Assembly (NCBI GenBank): GCA_033439765.1
Contig: JAULSN010000012.1
Location: 434,001-498,000, forward strand
DNA: 64,000 nt
Direction: 5' to 3'
Source of the DNA: Lasiosphaeria ovina
Lineage: Eukaryota > Ascomycota > Sordariomycetes > Sordariales > Lasiosphaeriaceae
Below the pieces are notes generated by a model. The model was not told where the DNA came from. It was given only the letters and a program-made list of their open reading frames with translations, and made no database searches. Both the position numbers and the translations under genes were made by a program. Positions 12,701 to 22,578 of this stretch are shown here, in pieces. How positions within the stretch are numbered: position 1 is the first letter of the stretch; each line of letters opens with the position of its first letter.

Positions 12701-13275
12701 CTATTGCTATACTGGGGAGGATTCCGGTCTTGTTGTAGCTGCTGAAGCTTGACGAGCTGAAGCTGCTTTGAGAGCCCTTGCTCACGATTGTTCACAGAAT
12801 TATTGCCGGCAATAGATCGAGCCGAGGTCGAATCCGAATCCGAGTCCGAGTCTGAGACTTTGGGCCTTTTCCACTTGACGGCCTTTTCCCGCTTTCTCGA
12901 GGGGGCTTGCTTCTTAACACCCCGGCCCTTCTTGGGGGTTCTTTTTCTTGGCGACTCGTCGGAACCCGGAAGGTCATCGCTAGACGCAGAGGAGGAAGGC
13001 GAGGACCCGCCATTGCTATCGTCGCTCGCCGAGTCTGAAGAGCCACCCGAGACAGAAACCTGCTTCTTGGACCTTTGCAGCTTGCTCTTGCGTTGCTTTT
13101 TGGCGCCCTTCCCCTCGACGGCCTTCTTCTTTCCCTCTCTCTTGTCATGCTTTTTAGCATCCGCTTTTTCTAATTTCACGGCAGGCTCTGCAGGGACTTT
13201 GGTATCCTCATTCTTTGTAGGCGCCGGCTGGCTTCCCTCGCCTATAGTGTCTGGTTTCTGGTCTAGGGAGTCCAT
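9781..13275 (-). CDS. large AAA+ ATPase with fungal N-terminal extension
   Basis: Seven exons on the minus strand: 13275-12155, 12046-11879, 11813-11630, 11576-10779, 10715-10637, 10553-10243 and 10131-9781. All six introns (53-111 bp) keep frame, and the product is about 1003 residues. The first 200 residues are Lys/Ser-rich and low complexity (KKAVEGKGAKKQRKSK, SDSDSDSTS), suggesting a nuclear protein. A long middle region resembles the conserved domain usually found before the ATPase module in fungal AAA proteins of this type. The AAA+ core is near the C-terminus: Walker A GPPGTGKT at about 788-795, Walker B ILLLDEAD at about 841-848, sensor-type LTTNRVQ, and the arginine-containing segment DDAFQSRIHIALRYD. 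The start is the ATG giving MDSLDQKPD. The family is common in filamentous fungi, but no substrate or partner can be named. It is divergent from the methyltransferase gene. Confidence 0.88.
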
Positions 13276-15313
13276 TGTTGGCAAGCAAAGCAAGAGTGCA
13301 GGGGTTTCACATGCAGGTCGTTGTCCTGCGGGAAGTCGAGGCTTCTTTGGAGTGTAAGAAAGCTAGAGAAGGAGGCAGGCAAGATGGGCTGGGGAGTCTT
13401 TCTGCCGTGGGTGGGAGATATTATAAGAGCAGCCGCCTGACAGGAGTGTGCGATTGTTGGAGTGACGTGGGCCGGTCTGCGAGTGGAGGAAAGATGTAGG
13501 TAGGATCCGACAAAGTCAGGCTGTTGCTGTGTTGCGCTATGGGTCTATCCGGTGGCATTTTCGGCGCCTGGCTGAATAGGTGTGTAGGCAAGAGCCAACG
13601 GTTCATCAAGGGCTGGTTCCTAGAAGAGCGGCGGCGGCAATGAGGTAGTGGGATCAAACACAGCAGGCGGTAGCAGCGCGGTACAGGTTGTTAACAGACA
13701 AGAAACACTTGGGGGAACGAGCACAACAGTTATCTGCCGCGTCCAGTCACGGCCATGGAGGACACAAAATACCATTTCGCCAGTAACTAGGTAGGTATCC
13801 AGAGGCCGAAATGCAGTCAATGTGAGCTGTTTGGCAGGAAAGATGCAGAAGTAGGTGAAACGTTGACAAGGTCTTCGGACCTTAGCTACCTGTCTAGGTA
13901 GGTAGTACCCCCTGCACTGGCAATGCCCCGGTGTCAGAGACCTCTCGTGAGCAGACGTGGTGGTATTGCAGTCGGGCAGGCAGGCAGGTAAGCAAGCAAT
14001 GTAGGTACGGTAGCCAGGCAAGAGCTCGAATGAAGTCTCGGCACGTGGGGTGGTTTGTGGAAGAAAACAGGGCGGCTTCGACGGCGCAGTCCTTGAGAAC
14101 CGACGTACGGGCCTTCATCTCTGAGACTCAGAGAGACTAGGAACAACTTCCCGACCCGGGCCGGTGTCACGTCACTGTAGCACATTCGTCTCCCGCTAGC
14201 CAGCAACTTTCCAGCGACTAACTCCATCTTGAGCCTATCGGCGGGCATAGAGACACAACGTTGTTCTGGCCCTCGGTACACAGTGCCCGCCTATCAACGA
14301 CATCTACCACAGTTTGAGGCTCTTCACTGTCCTGGAAGGCTTGAAGATGGAACCAGAAGGACGTTTTTTGCTGACAGCGCGGGAAGTTGCAGGTCTTACA
14401 AAAAACTGTAGACGTGCTCCATGCCTCGGTGAAACTCTTCACTCCACCAATGGCGCTAGGAAATGACAAAAAGAGGGGAGGTGGCAGCAAGAAGACGAGG
14501 AGTGAGACAGGGCAAGAAATACAATAGAAAGAGGCTACCCAGATAGTAACATATATGTTTACCTGCGACTCTGAGTTCATACGACATCCTTCCGTAAAAG
14601 AGAAGACACCACATGGTACTCCTATCTAGGTTGATGCCGCTCTCTTGGCCAGGAAGCTTCCGAGCCACCTCGCCCCGATTACGCCTTGGGCGTTGTATTT
14701 GTTTTGCAAGAAGGAATGTCTCACGAAAGAAAGGATAGACAGCTCACGGGTGTGTGTAATAGGTATACGACGGAAGCAAGCCCGTGCGACACAAACGGTG
14801 ACAGCACGAGCATGAGCACTCGGGCCATCAGAGGTGGGTCGTGAACCGGGAGTTGCTCGCGCGAGCAGTAAGTAGGTAGGCACCTAGTCTTAGTAGGTTA
14901 CATCAGGTTCAGTACTCCTTCAAAACCACCTGACCTTACCCAACGACGAGCGGCAGGCTCATTAAAGTAGGGATTCCTGCAAGATTTGGGGACGTAGGCA
15001 TTATACATATGTATGTCACCCACTTACACCCCGGCCTACTCACTCGCTTTCCCCGAACCAACGGCGAGAAGACAACAAAGTTCACCATATCAGATTTAGG
15101 CGCATACTCCGGTCATGTAGTCCAGAGAAGTTGGGGTCACCAGTGCAAAACGGGAACGTTGCAATGGATTAGAGCTAGCTGGAGGTATTTCGTAGACTGC
15201 AGTATGGGATGAAAGGAGGCAGTGTTCACTGGGTAACGGGTACTGGACGTTGCCTACTGCACGTGATTTATGGCTCTAAATTTTAGCGCCTTTTTCAATG
15301 CCCAGCGCCCAAT

Positions 15314-15397
15314 GTATGTACGGTATTGCACTGTATGTACGGTATTGCACTGTATGTACGGTATTGCACTGTATGTACGGTATTGCACTGTATGTAC
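15314..15397. repeat. 19-bp tandem repeat, about 4.4 copies
   Basis: The unit GTATGTACGGTATTGCACT is repeated four times without a mismatch (15314-15332, 15333-15351, 15352-15370, 15371-15389). A partial fifth copy, GTATGTAC, ends at 15397. The array ends about 195 bases before the start of the methyltransferase coding region. The exact identity of the copies suggests recent expansion. Confidence 0.97.
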
Positions 15398-15417
15398 ATA
15401 TACATGTACATGTATAT
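15398..15417. repeat. perfect 20-bp palindrome next to the tandem repeat
   Basis: The sequence ATATACATGTACATGTATAT is its own reverse complement and abuts the 19-bp repeat array. It lies about 175 bases upstream of the methyltransferase start codon. It could extrude as a small hairpin or bind a dimeric protein; the sequence alone does not decide between these. Confidence 0.95.
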
Positions 15418-15592
15418 ACCACATCCATTTGTGTATTATTTCTCGTGCCTTCCTCACCTTCAAACGGGAGACGCTGTCAAAACAACCACAACACACACTA
15501 CCCCATTTTCTTCTTCCCGTCTTCCCGCCTTTGCATGCTCGTCCGCCCAAAATTGCACAAAGTCATGACCTTCAAGGTCACACTGCAGCACC

Positions 15593-17345
15593 ATGGCAAG
15601 CAAGAAAAGGAAAGCGCCCTGTGATGAGTGCGACGCACCGGCCGAGGCTCACGCAGAGCCGACTACCCCCACTGCTCCCAAACCAAACCACAACGTTCCC
15701 CATCATGTCCCCAAACCTCACTTTGGCTGTGCCACTGAGGCATCAATAGCAAAGGCCGACCGCTACTTTCGTGACCTATACCGCTGCGAACCCGACTTCA
15801 AAAAACTGGCGGCACAAGATCCCGACTTTGCGGTCTGGTATGTCACGCTCTTCCGAAAAGCGTTCCCCTACTATCCCCGTTCGCTTTCCGAATCTGCTCG
15901 GACGTCTGTCCCCGCTCCCTGCATGTGGCCTGTGCTGATGCCGATACCTTCGCCCTTTGTCAGGGTGAAGAAGGGTGGAAAGCTGAACTTCAGCGACGCT
16001 GCTGCCTTCATGCAGCTGACCAAGACGCTGCTCAAGGCAGATTTTGGCTTGAAGATCGAGCTTCCAGACGATCGACTTTGCCCTCCGGTGAGTCCCTCTT
16101 ACTGTGTATCAAAAGCTCTCAGCTACTAATACGAAAAATACAGGTCACAAATCGCCACAACTACATCTTGTGGCTGAAAGAGTTGATGGACACGACATCC
16201 TATGAACAGCCTGGCGGCAAACTTTGTGGCCTTGACGTCGGCACGGGTGCAAGCTGCATCTACCCTCTTCTGGGAGCCGTGCAGCGGCCTTGGAACTTCG
16301 TGGCAACAGGTTGGTCCCCTCTCTCCAAACACCCCAGCATGTATAAGTGATGGCCTCCTAACGATTGACAGATATTGACGCCAAGAGCCTTGTCTATGCC
16401 CGAAAGAACGTTGAGCTCAACGGGCTTGACAAGCAAATCCGGGTCATGGAGCGGAAGGCCTCCGATAGTTTGGTACCGCTTGACGATATCAGCGTTCAGT
16501 CAATCGACTTCGTCATGATGAACCCGCCATTTTACGAGTCCGAGGACGAACTGAAACAGTCCGCCGAGAACAAATCACAGCCACCCAACTCTGCCTGCAC
16601 TGGCGCGCCCGTGGAAATGATCTGCGAAGGCGGCGAGGTGGGCCACGTTGGACGCATGCTGAAGGAGTCACTGATCCTGCGCGACAAAGTTCGATGGTAC
16701 ACAACAATGGTCGGGAAAGCCTCAAGCCTCAATGCTCTTGTAGGCCAGCTCCGCGAAAACAACATCGACAATTTCGCTGTCACGGAATTTACCCAGGGCA
16801 AGACTCGACGCTGGGCGCTTGGCTGGAGCTTCGCGCCGATGAGGCCTGCCGACCATGTGGCAAGGGGAATCAATGCGGGATCCTGGGAAAACCTCGTCCC
16901 GCCCCTTACGAAGCAGGACGTACTAAAGTTACCGGTGGGCAACGAAGTCGGCCCATTTATCGAGTTGATCCTTGTCCTCATGGGATCGTTGGAGCTGATA
17001 TCCTGGACATGGGATATGGAAGCGTCGAGAGGCGTAGGCAGGGCGAGACAAAATGTCTGGAGCCGGTCTTGGAGAAGAAAGAAACTTCGCGAGATGCCAC
17101 GCGAGACGCCAGACGCAAGCGCTGCGGTTGCGCCGAAATCACAGGCCACGGACTCGGAAGAATGCCGCCTCGGATTTGCTATAGCAGTCCAAGTAGGGAC
17201 GGATAAAACCATCTTCTCGGTTAACTGGCTCGAGGGCCACGATCAGCCCCTGTTTGTGGCCTTGGCAGACTTTTTGAGAGGAAGGCTCGGGCGACTTGTT
17301 CAGGAGAGACATGCTCAGGAGAATCGTGACGGAATTGAGGGATAG
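15593..17345 (+). CDS. METTL16-family N6-adenosine RNA methyltransferase
   Basis: Predicted SAM-dependent enzyme that methylates the N6 of adenosine in RNA; human METTL16 acts on U6 snRNA. Four exons: 15593-15837, 15964-16087, 16144-16309 and 16372-17345, about 502 residues. The N-terminal part has the family pattern, ending in FGLKIELPDDRLCPP, an RNA-binding and catalytic-fold region. The SAM loop is DVGTGASCIYP (about residues 154-164), followed by an acidic strand (TDIDAKSLVYARKN). The catalytic motif MNPPF lies at about 228-232, and the NPPF form is typical of N6-adenine methyltransferases. The C-terminal third contains GVGRARQNVWSRSWRR and a final domain. The first intron (126 bp, GTATGT, CTGAT branch, GTCAG) is a multiple of three with no stop, so retained transcripts would stay in frame. 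The start is the ATG giving MASKKRKAPCDE. It is divergent from the AAA gene. The family assignment is firm; the substrate is inferred. Confidence 0.92.
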
Positions 17346-17797
17346 AGTAAATAGCCCTGTAGGAGGAGGCTTTGAATGTCTGAGTAGTAATGACCGACCC
17401 ACACTTGGTATGTACACTAGTGTAAATTAATACAGCTGCCGGAAATGTACTATATATGTATGTACAAACCTCATCCTATGACGTTGGACGTGACCCTCAA
17501 ACTTTTTCTCTAAGGGAAGCGGTGGCTATCAGAACCCCTGATATAGAATCTGAAAGCCCTATTTTTTTCATTGAAATGCCTAGCAGATGCTTTTCCAGGT
17601 CGATTTGTTTATATAGAATAAACCCTCCTTTGGTATCTTATACATGTGCATGTATACTCCGTACATATTGGTAGGTAATTTACAGTATGGAAGTACCAAG
17701 CTAATAGCCTGGCACCATTCAGGGATATCAGGACTGTTAACCATTGGAGCGAGCCCGTGGCTGCAGGCGCAGGTGGCCTGAAGCTTATGCATCCACC
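17346..17797. other. 3' region of the methyltransferase gene up to the transposon
   Basis: About 450 bases run from the methyltransferase stop to the TA target dinucleotide of the Tc1 element. The sequence is AT-richer than the coding DNA and includes TATATATGTATGTAC near 17450 and TACATGTGCATGTATACTCC near 17641. It should carry the methyltransferase 3' UTR. No gene is visible. Confidence 0.5.
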
Positions 17798-17799
17798 TA

Positions 17800-17829
17800 C
17801 ACCTCTGCCGGGATTACAAAAGTTAGCGC
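17800..17829 (+). repeat. left terminal inverted repeat of the Tc1 element
   Basis: These 30 bases are the exact reverse complement of 19247-19276. They begin CACCTCTGCCGGG directly after a TA dinucleotide. Confidence 0.95.
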
Positions 17830-18011
17830 AGTGAATTGACAAGGGCCTTGGCCAGGGTGTGTTCCAGGGTTAGTCAGCCCAGGCAAGCCGCACACGCAAT
17901 CATGGAAAACAAAGTCAATCTTCTAGCGATTTCTATGGGGATGTACCTCTATCAATCAAAATCCAACTGCTCTAGCGCATCCGCAATGCACGCTCTGACG
18001 AGAGTCACGTA

Positions 18012-19169
18012 ATGGCTTCCAGAGCTCTGGCAGTTACCGACCTTCTTAATCCATCTCCAGATCCAGAGCTACCACAAACCCCACAACGGAGGCAAAGATC
18101 AAAAGAACTCAGTCGTGATGAGAAGCTTAAGGTCCGTGGTTTACGCGAATTTTTGAAGCTCAGCTACGGCGAGATCTCCAAAGCGACAGGCTACACCTCT
18201 CGGCAAGTCCAACTCGTAGTAAATGGGCCGATTACCCCTAAGAAGTAAAGACGGAGGAAAGGTAGATATCTCCCTACCTATTTTACTAGCATTTTACTTA
18301 CTTTTTATCCAGGAGCACTCCGAACACCCCAAAAGGACCGTCTCTACGCCTGGCTTCTCCAAGATAAAGCCAATCAACTCGTACCTCTTTACCAACTTCG
18401 ATACTACGTCCCCCCCGATCTCGCAGTTTACGGAGAAACAGCTCTCGTTCGAGCAGTCCACGATATTGGAGGCGAATCTAGAATCCGACCGAGGAAGGTA
18501 TATCTCACAGAGGCACATAAACGACGCCGTCTCCGTTAGTGCCAAGAGCAGTTAGCTCTTCGGCCGAATCCGGAAGACTGGGATTCTTTTATTTGGTCTG
18601 ATGAGACGTGGGCTATCAACGATCCGATGTGGAAGAAGCGCGTTATTCTTCTCTCAAATCAAAATATCGAGGACTTTGCTCTGAAAAGGAGGAAACCTGA
18701 TGGCTGGATGTTCTGGGGCTGCTTCGTAGGCGGAAGAAAGGGGCCTTGCTTCGTCTGGGAAGAAGAATACGGAGGTATCGGTACAGATAACTATATCCAG
18801 CATGTCGTTCCTCTTATCGCGCAATTTTATCACGAAGCCCAGGCTACCTGCTTCCAGCAAGATAATGCCTCTGCTCACAGAGCGAGACGTACAAAGGCAA
18901 GCTTGATAGGACTGGGAGTTACTTTAGTATGGTGGCCAGCCTATAGCCCTGATCTCTCACCCATCGAGAACGTCTGGCCTTGGCTAAAAAACCATATCGA
19001 GGCGAATGCAGGGCAGGATCTCCAAGATCTGGATAAGCCAACTCTACGAAGGCTTCTTTTACAAGCGTGGGAGGCAGTTCCGGAAGAGTTTCTCTTGTAT
19101 TTAGCTCGTGGTATGGTCCGGAGGTGCCAGCTGTGCATCGCTGCAGGAGGCGGTACAATAAATTACTGA
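18012..19169 (+). pseudogene. Tc1/mariner transposase (DD34E), two in-frame stops
   Basis: A single reading frame of 386 codons encodes a DDE-superfamily transposase that would cut and paste the element at TA sites. The N-terminal part is a helix-turn-helix (REFLKLSYGEISKATGYTS) that would bind the terminal repeats. The catalytic residues are the Asp in WSDETW, the Asp in QQDNASAH, and the Glu in SPIENVW. The last two are separated by 34 residues, which gives the DD34E spacing of the Tc1 group. Two stops break the frame: TAA at 18246-18248, in PKK*RRRKG, and TAG at 18537-18539, in RRRLR*CQEQ. Both are what C-to-T changes at CpA would produce (CAA to TAA on this strand; TGG to TAG through the other strand), as in repeat-induced point mutation. 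A 51-bp stretch at 18262-18312 has GT...AG ends but is also open in frame, so it may or may not be an intron. Confidence 0.92.
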
Positions 19170-19246
19170 TTTTGCACCTTAAATAGCCCTGTTCTTTGTG
19201 TATGCACCCCCTGTCTATTACCCTTGCCTAGCGGCTTGGATGTATC

Positions 19247-19276
19247 GCGCTAACTTTTGTAATCCCGGCAGAGGTG
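19247..19276 (-). repeat. right terminal inverted repeat of the Tc1 element
   Basis: These 30 bases are the exact inverted copy of 17800-17829 and are followed by the TA target duplicate at 19277-19278. Confidence 0.95.
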
Positions 19277-19451
19277 TACCTGCAGGGGCTCTAGTGTTAA
19301 CGCCGTAACGCACTAAGGCACGGACCTTGACGACCTCACCCAAACACTTTCTGGAGATTAATTTCAAGCGCATCCGTGGGAGGCGACTTGGACCCAGAAA
19401 ACCAGCTACGCCGGCCCTAGACTTGCACCCTGGTGATATATTCTTGTCAGA

Positions 19452-20660
19452 ATGTCTGACCAGCCAACATCACGATTTACGCCACAAAACAAGACAACAA
19501 ACGAACGGCTCTCGACACACACAGTCGGGCTCGTCGCGCTCTCCGATTTCCGCAAGCGGAGGGCCGAGGTCCTCGAACAACAGGAGCGCGAAGCACGCGA
19601 GGCTGTCTTGTCAAGCACACATGCGTCGACTCCCGATCGATCCCTGACTGCGACGCCAAACAATGCCAGCGACAGTGCCGAGGCTGAGAAGCTGAAGAGC
19701 AAGAAGCAGAAGAAGAAGCGGATCAAGGCGCTCGTGTCCTTCGGCGAGGACGAGGACGAAGGCGCAGATGGATTGTCCTCCGCGCCCTTGACTGCTGAGA
19801 AGGAGGAACCGAAAGGGACGGACGACGAACCTACGGTCGGCAATTCCCCCGCAGCCACCGACAGCACCACAGCCAAGGAAGGTACGGAAGAGAAGCCTGC
19901 GGCAAAGCTCTCGGCGAATACTTCGGTCGGGATCGTGCCGCGCGCGCTGACCAAGGCGGCCCTGCGACGGGAGGCTGCCGAACGAGAGGCATTGCGAAAG
20001 GAGTTTCTCCTGCTACAAGCCGCCATCAAAGCCACCGAGATCGCCATTCCCTTTGTGTTTTACGATGGCACCAACACTCCCGGTGGTATTGTGAGGGTCA
20101 AGAAGGGTGATTTTGTTTGGCTGTTCCTCGACAAGAGCCGCAAGGTCGGGGCTGTGCTTGGAGTGGGAGGAGACAAAAACTCAAATGCCAGGCGCGACTG
20201 GGCTCGAGTGGGCGTCGACGACTTGATGCTTGTTCGGGGTTCTATCATCATTCCACACGTAAGTTCCAGCCCAGAATCACTACGGCCGAAAAAGGGGGCA
20301 AAACAAAAGGCTGACAATCAGTAGCATTATGAATTCTATTTTTTTGTTATGAACAAAACGGTTGGCCCTGGAAACAAGCTGCTGTTTGATTACAGCGCCG
20401 AGGCGCCCCTGACAAGTCCTGCGCCGGCGGATGCCCTATCCCGACCTGGCCAGGCTAGCAGCAGAGGATTGCTGGATATCACCACGCTGGAGGGTGCGTC
20501 TGACGACCCCAATTTCACTAAGGTGGTTGATCGCCGGTGGTACCAGCGCAACAAGCACATATATCCGGCCAGCGTGTGGCAGGAGTTCGAGCCTGAGAAG
20601 GACTACCAGAGGGAGATCCCGCGCGATACCGGCGGCAATGCGTTCTTCTTTTCCAAATGA
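19452..20660 (+). CDS. XAP5/FAM50 family nuclear protein
   Basis: Two exons, 19452-20258 and 20325-20660, with a 66-bp intron (GTAAGT...AGTAG) placed inside the conserved segment IIPH/HYEFYFFV; 380 residues. The C-terminal half is the XAP5 domain: FVFYDGTNTPGG, VRVKKGDFVWLFLDKSRKVG, the segment VDDLMLVRGSIIIPHHYEFY, and LLFDYSAEAPL near its end. XAP5 proteins (human FAM50A, plant XCT) are nuclear and are linked to splicing or chromatin and to gene-expression control. The N-terminal half is charged, with a Lys-rich stretch (KLKSKKQKKKRIKAL) that may be a nuclear localisation signal, followed by a disordered acidic region and a predicted helix rich in Arg and Glu. The start is the first in-frame ATG. 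The Tc1 element lies only about 175 bases upstream, so the promoter may have been altered by the insertion. The stop is 136 bases from that of a convergent small gene. Confidence 0.92.
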
Positions 20661-20796
20661 AGCACCCCAAGAATCGCGACTCGTGGTTATTCTGTGCTTG
20701 GCGGCTTGCTCATCTGCTAAATCGGCTCATAGGCTGTCCAGCTTTAGAGTCAGCTTTAGCTCTGGAGATACTCTAGGTGGCGACTCCAACTTACTA

Positions 20797-21231
20797 TCAC
20801 CTGGATTGCACCCAGAGCCACCCGAATACCAGGGCCGGGGCGAGCCACCCAGGCCAAAAGAGCAACTGGAGCAATATATTCCCGCTTGGTCCTAAAACCA
20901 GGGCAAAAAACTCAAACTCGATTCTCTTTCTGACCCGCCGGGACCGTGTGCTGTCCCACATGGTCCAACAAAGCTGTTTTGTCAAGCCGTAAGATGCCAT
21001 GGCAAATGTTTTGGACGCGAGGAGAAATTTGAGCACCCCCACCCAGAGGGCATGACCAACTACACCGGCGGCCAGGCAGATATTTGAAAGCAGAAGGAAG
21101 GCCAGGCCGAGAAGTCGCCGAAAGTGCAGTGGAAGACTCGGATGGTGGCGGTTAGAAGTGGTACACCTCACATCTGATCTCATTGAGAGAGAGACGCTTG
21201 GCGTTGTTGTTGGTGCATTGAGGATGGCCAT
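20797..21231 (-). CDS. small hydrophobic membrane protein, unrecognised
   Basis: An open frame of 144 codons on the minus strand. I do not recognise the family. The first 40 residues are polar. Two strongly hydrophobic segments follow: one around LLGLAFLLLSNICLAAGVVG, and a C-terminal one around NILLQLLFWPGWLAPALVF. Between them lies a basic, aromatic stretch (DSTRSRRVRKRIEFEFF), which suggests a small integral membrane protein with two helices and a positively charged loop. The segment FWPGWL resembles short conserved tails seen in hypothetical fungal membrane proteins, which is why I keep it. Possible splice signals inside the N-terminal part (GTGTAC, with a TCTAAC branch-like site) leave the exact N-terminus uncertain. 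It converges on XAP5, 136 bases apart. Confidence is moderate because no known domain supports it. Confidence 0.5.
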   Translation of the reverse strand: MAILNAPTTTPSVSLSMRSDVRCTTSNRHHPSLPLHFRRLLGLAFLLLSNICLAAGVVGHALWVGVLKFLLASKTFAMASYGLTKQLCWTMWDSTRSRRVRKRIEFEFFALVLGPSGNILLQLLFWPGWLAPALVFGWLWVQSR

Positions 21232-22578
21232 GATGCCGAAAAACCGAGTTATAGTATAGGTAGCTGGGAAAAACTTCCGGTTGCGCGTGTTGAACAATTC
21301 CAGGACCGCATGCCTGACGACTCGCTAAAGAGATCCCTAGCATGCGAGGAGGAGAGACGGGCGGGGAGGGTCGGTATTTAGAAGCGAGAAATGGGATGCT
21401 TACTGTTACAGTATCGCAACAGTGGGTCACGTTCCGACCCCACTGAAAAAGCTGGAAACGAGCAGGTCTGGCCCATATATTCTGGGCCCTGTTGGAAACT
21501 AAGGTACCTAGGTTACTAGGTATGTATGATGCCTAATAGAGCATCCGGCATCAGTTGCCAGTTCCAACCCTTCCTTTCTGCCCAACTTGGTATGTGGCAT
21601 ACACGGATACCCCTCAGCTATTGTGCCGTGGCGCTTCCAGCTTCCATTCGGTCGCCCATCGCGCATATAAACAGAGAATTATATCCTCAGAATAGTCCAA
21701 CGCTCATTCCACGCTATCCATGGTCCCCCGTGCAGGTTGTCTGTTGTCTAGTTCGCTGTCTACGTACGTCATTGCATATGTTAGGCGGGCCGAGGCCCAC
21801 GTGGGGGGATCTTGCCTCTGAACCCATGCCATTTAACAGTGGAGCTCGGCCAGCTGTTGAAACTGAGCCCCACTATTACTATTACACGTAACTGCGTGTC
21901 CCAAATAAGAGAGGCTGGCTGAGATGGCAGTTGCACGAACGCACTTCAAAGTTGTGACGATCTACAGTCATTGACGGGTCGTTGAGAATTTGATGCCGCC
22001 TTCGAGGTACCAACGAGATGCTTCCAAAGAGAAGTAACAATCCTAGTTACACGAGTATGTATATTTTGTAAATACGAATACTGTGTAGTGCAATATTATT
22101 TTTTGCATAACTATGTATTTGTTTATGAAATAATTAGCACATCCTTATCTGTTGTTTTATACTGCTAGTAAGAAATTTGAGCCCCTTGGACGCCTCGGTA
22201 TACGTGTTTGGGCCCCTCAAGTGACTAGCGAGCACGGCAAAGCTCAGGCTCAGGTATGGTTAATCATGGGTTTCCTCTATACATCTCTCAGAATAGCGGC
22301 TATAATATCGCTCTTTACAGCATCTCGACATTCAAATATCATATGTGAGGCTCATTTTAGTCAAACCGTGACTGTATAATGAGTTGCTGAAATGAGGCTA
22401 CTGCAAAATGGTTAGAAAAGAAAGCGGCGTGAGACAGCAGGCTATATTCAGAAGAGCACCGAGAAGTTGATAGATAGTATAGGATGTGATGACCTTGAGC
22501 ACGCATTGGGCACATGTTCTCCATGGAACCGCGCTGTCCTTCATGTCTCGGTGGCTCCTGTGTCCGAGAAGCAACAGA
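21232..22578. other. intergenic region with AT-rich island
   Basis: No gene is supported in these 1.35 kb. The segment 22040-22380 is clearly AT-rich compared with its surroundings (TATTATTTTTTGCATAAC, TGTTTATGAAATAATTAG). It reads like decayed non-coding or repeat-derived DNA. TAGGTATGTATG occurs near 21518. The promoter of the small membrane protein should lie in the first few hundred bases. Confidence 0.45.

Larger units (their letters stand above)
13276..15592. other. divergent intergenic region, AAA ATPase / METTL16-like
   Basis: This is 2.3 kb between two divergently transcribed genes and should hold both promoters. No coding region is convincing: the longest minus-strand frame, near 14218-14580, has no domain and no supporting exon structure. 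The region contains CTAGGTAGGTAG runs near 13785 and 13895. Close to the methyltransferase start it carries a 19-bp tandem repeat and a palindrome, annotated separately. Confidence 0.5.
17798..19278 (+). mobile_element. Tc1/mariner DNA transposon, complete ends, inactivated
   Basis: The element spans 17800-19276 (1477 bp) and is flanked by TA target duplications (17798-17799 and 19277-19278), the hallmark of Tc1/mariner insertion. It is bounded by perfect 30-bp terminal inverted repeats at 17800-17829 and 19247-19276, each beginning CACCTCTGCCGGG from its own end. It contains one transposase reading frame in the same orientation as the flanking genes, interrupted by two stop codons, so it cannot make an intact transposase. 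The identical ends suggest it could still be mobilised by a transposase supplied in trans. It sits between the methyltransferase and XAP5 genes, with its right end 175 bases upstream of the XAP5 start codon. Confidence 0.95.

Noticed and set aside
14218..14580. 120-codon minus-strand frame with several Cys and a hydrophobic segment
   Set aside because: No start context, splice support or recognised motif; it lies in a large promoter region.
18262..18312. 51-bp intron in the transposase
   Set aside because: The segment has GT...AG ends but is open in frame and of length 3n, so the uninterrupted reading is equally good; I did not call it.
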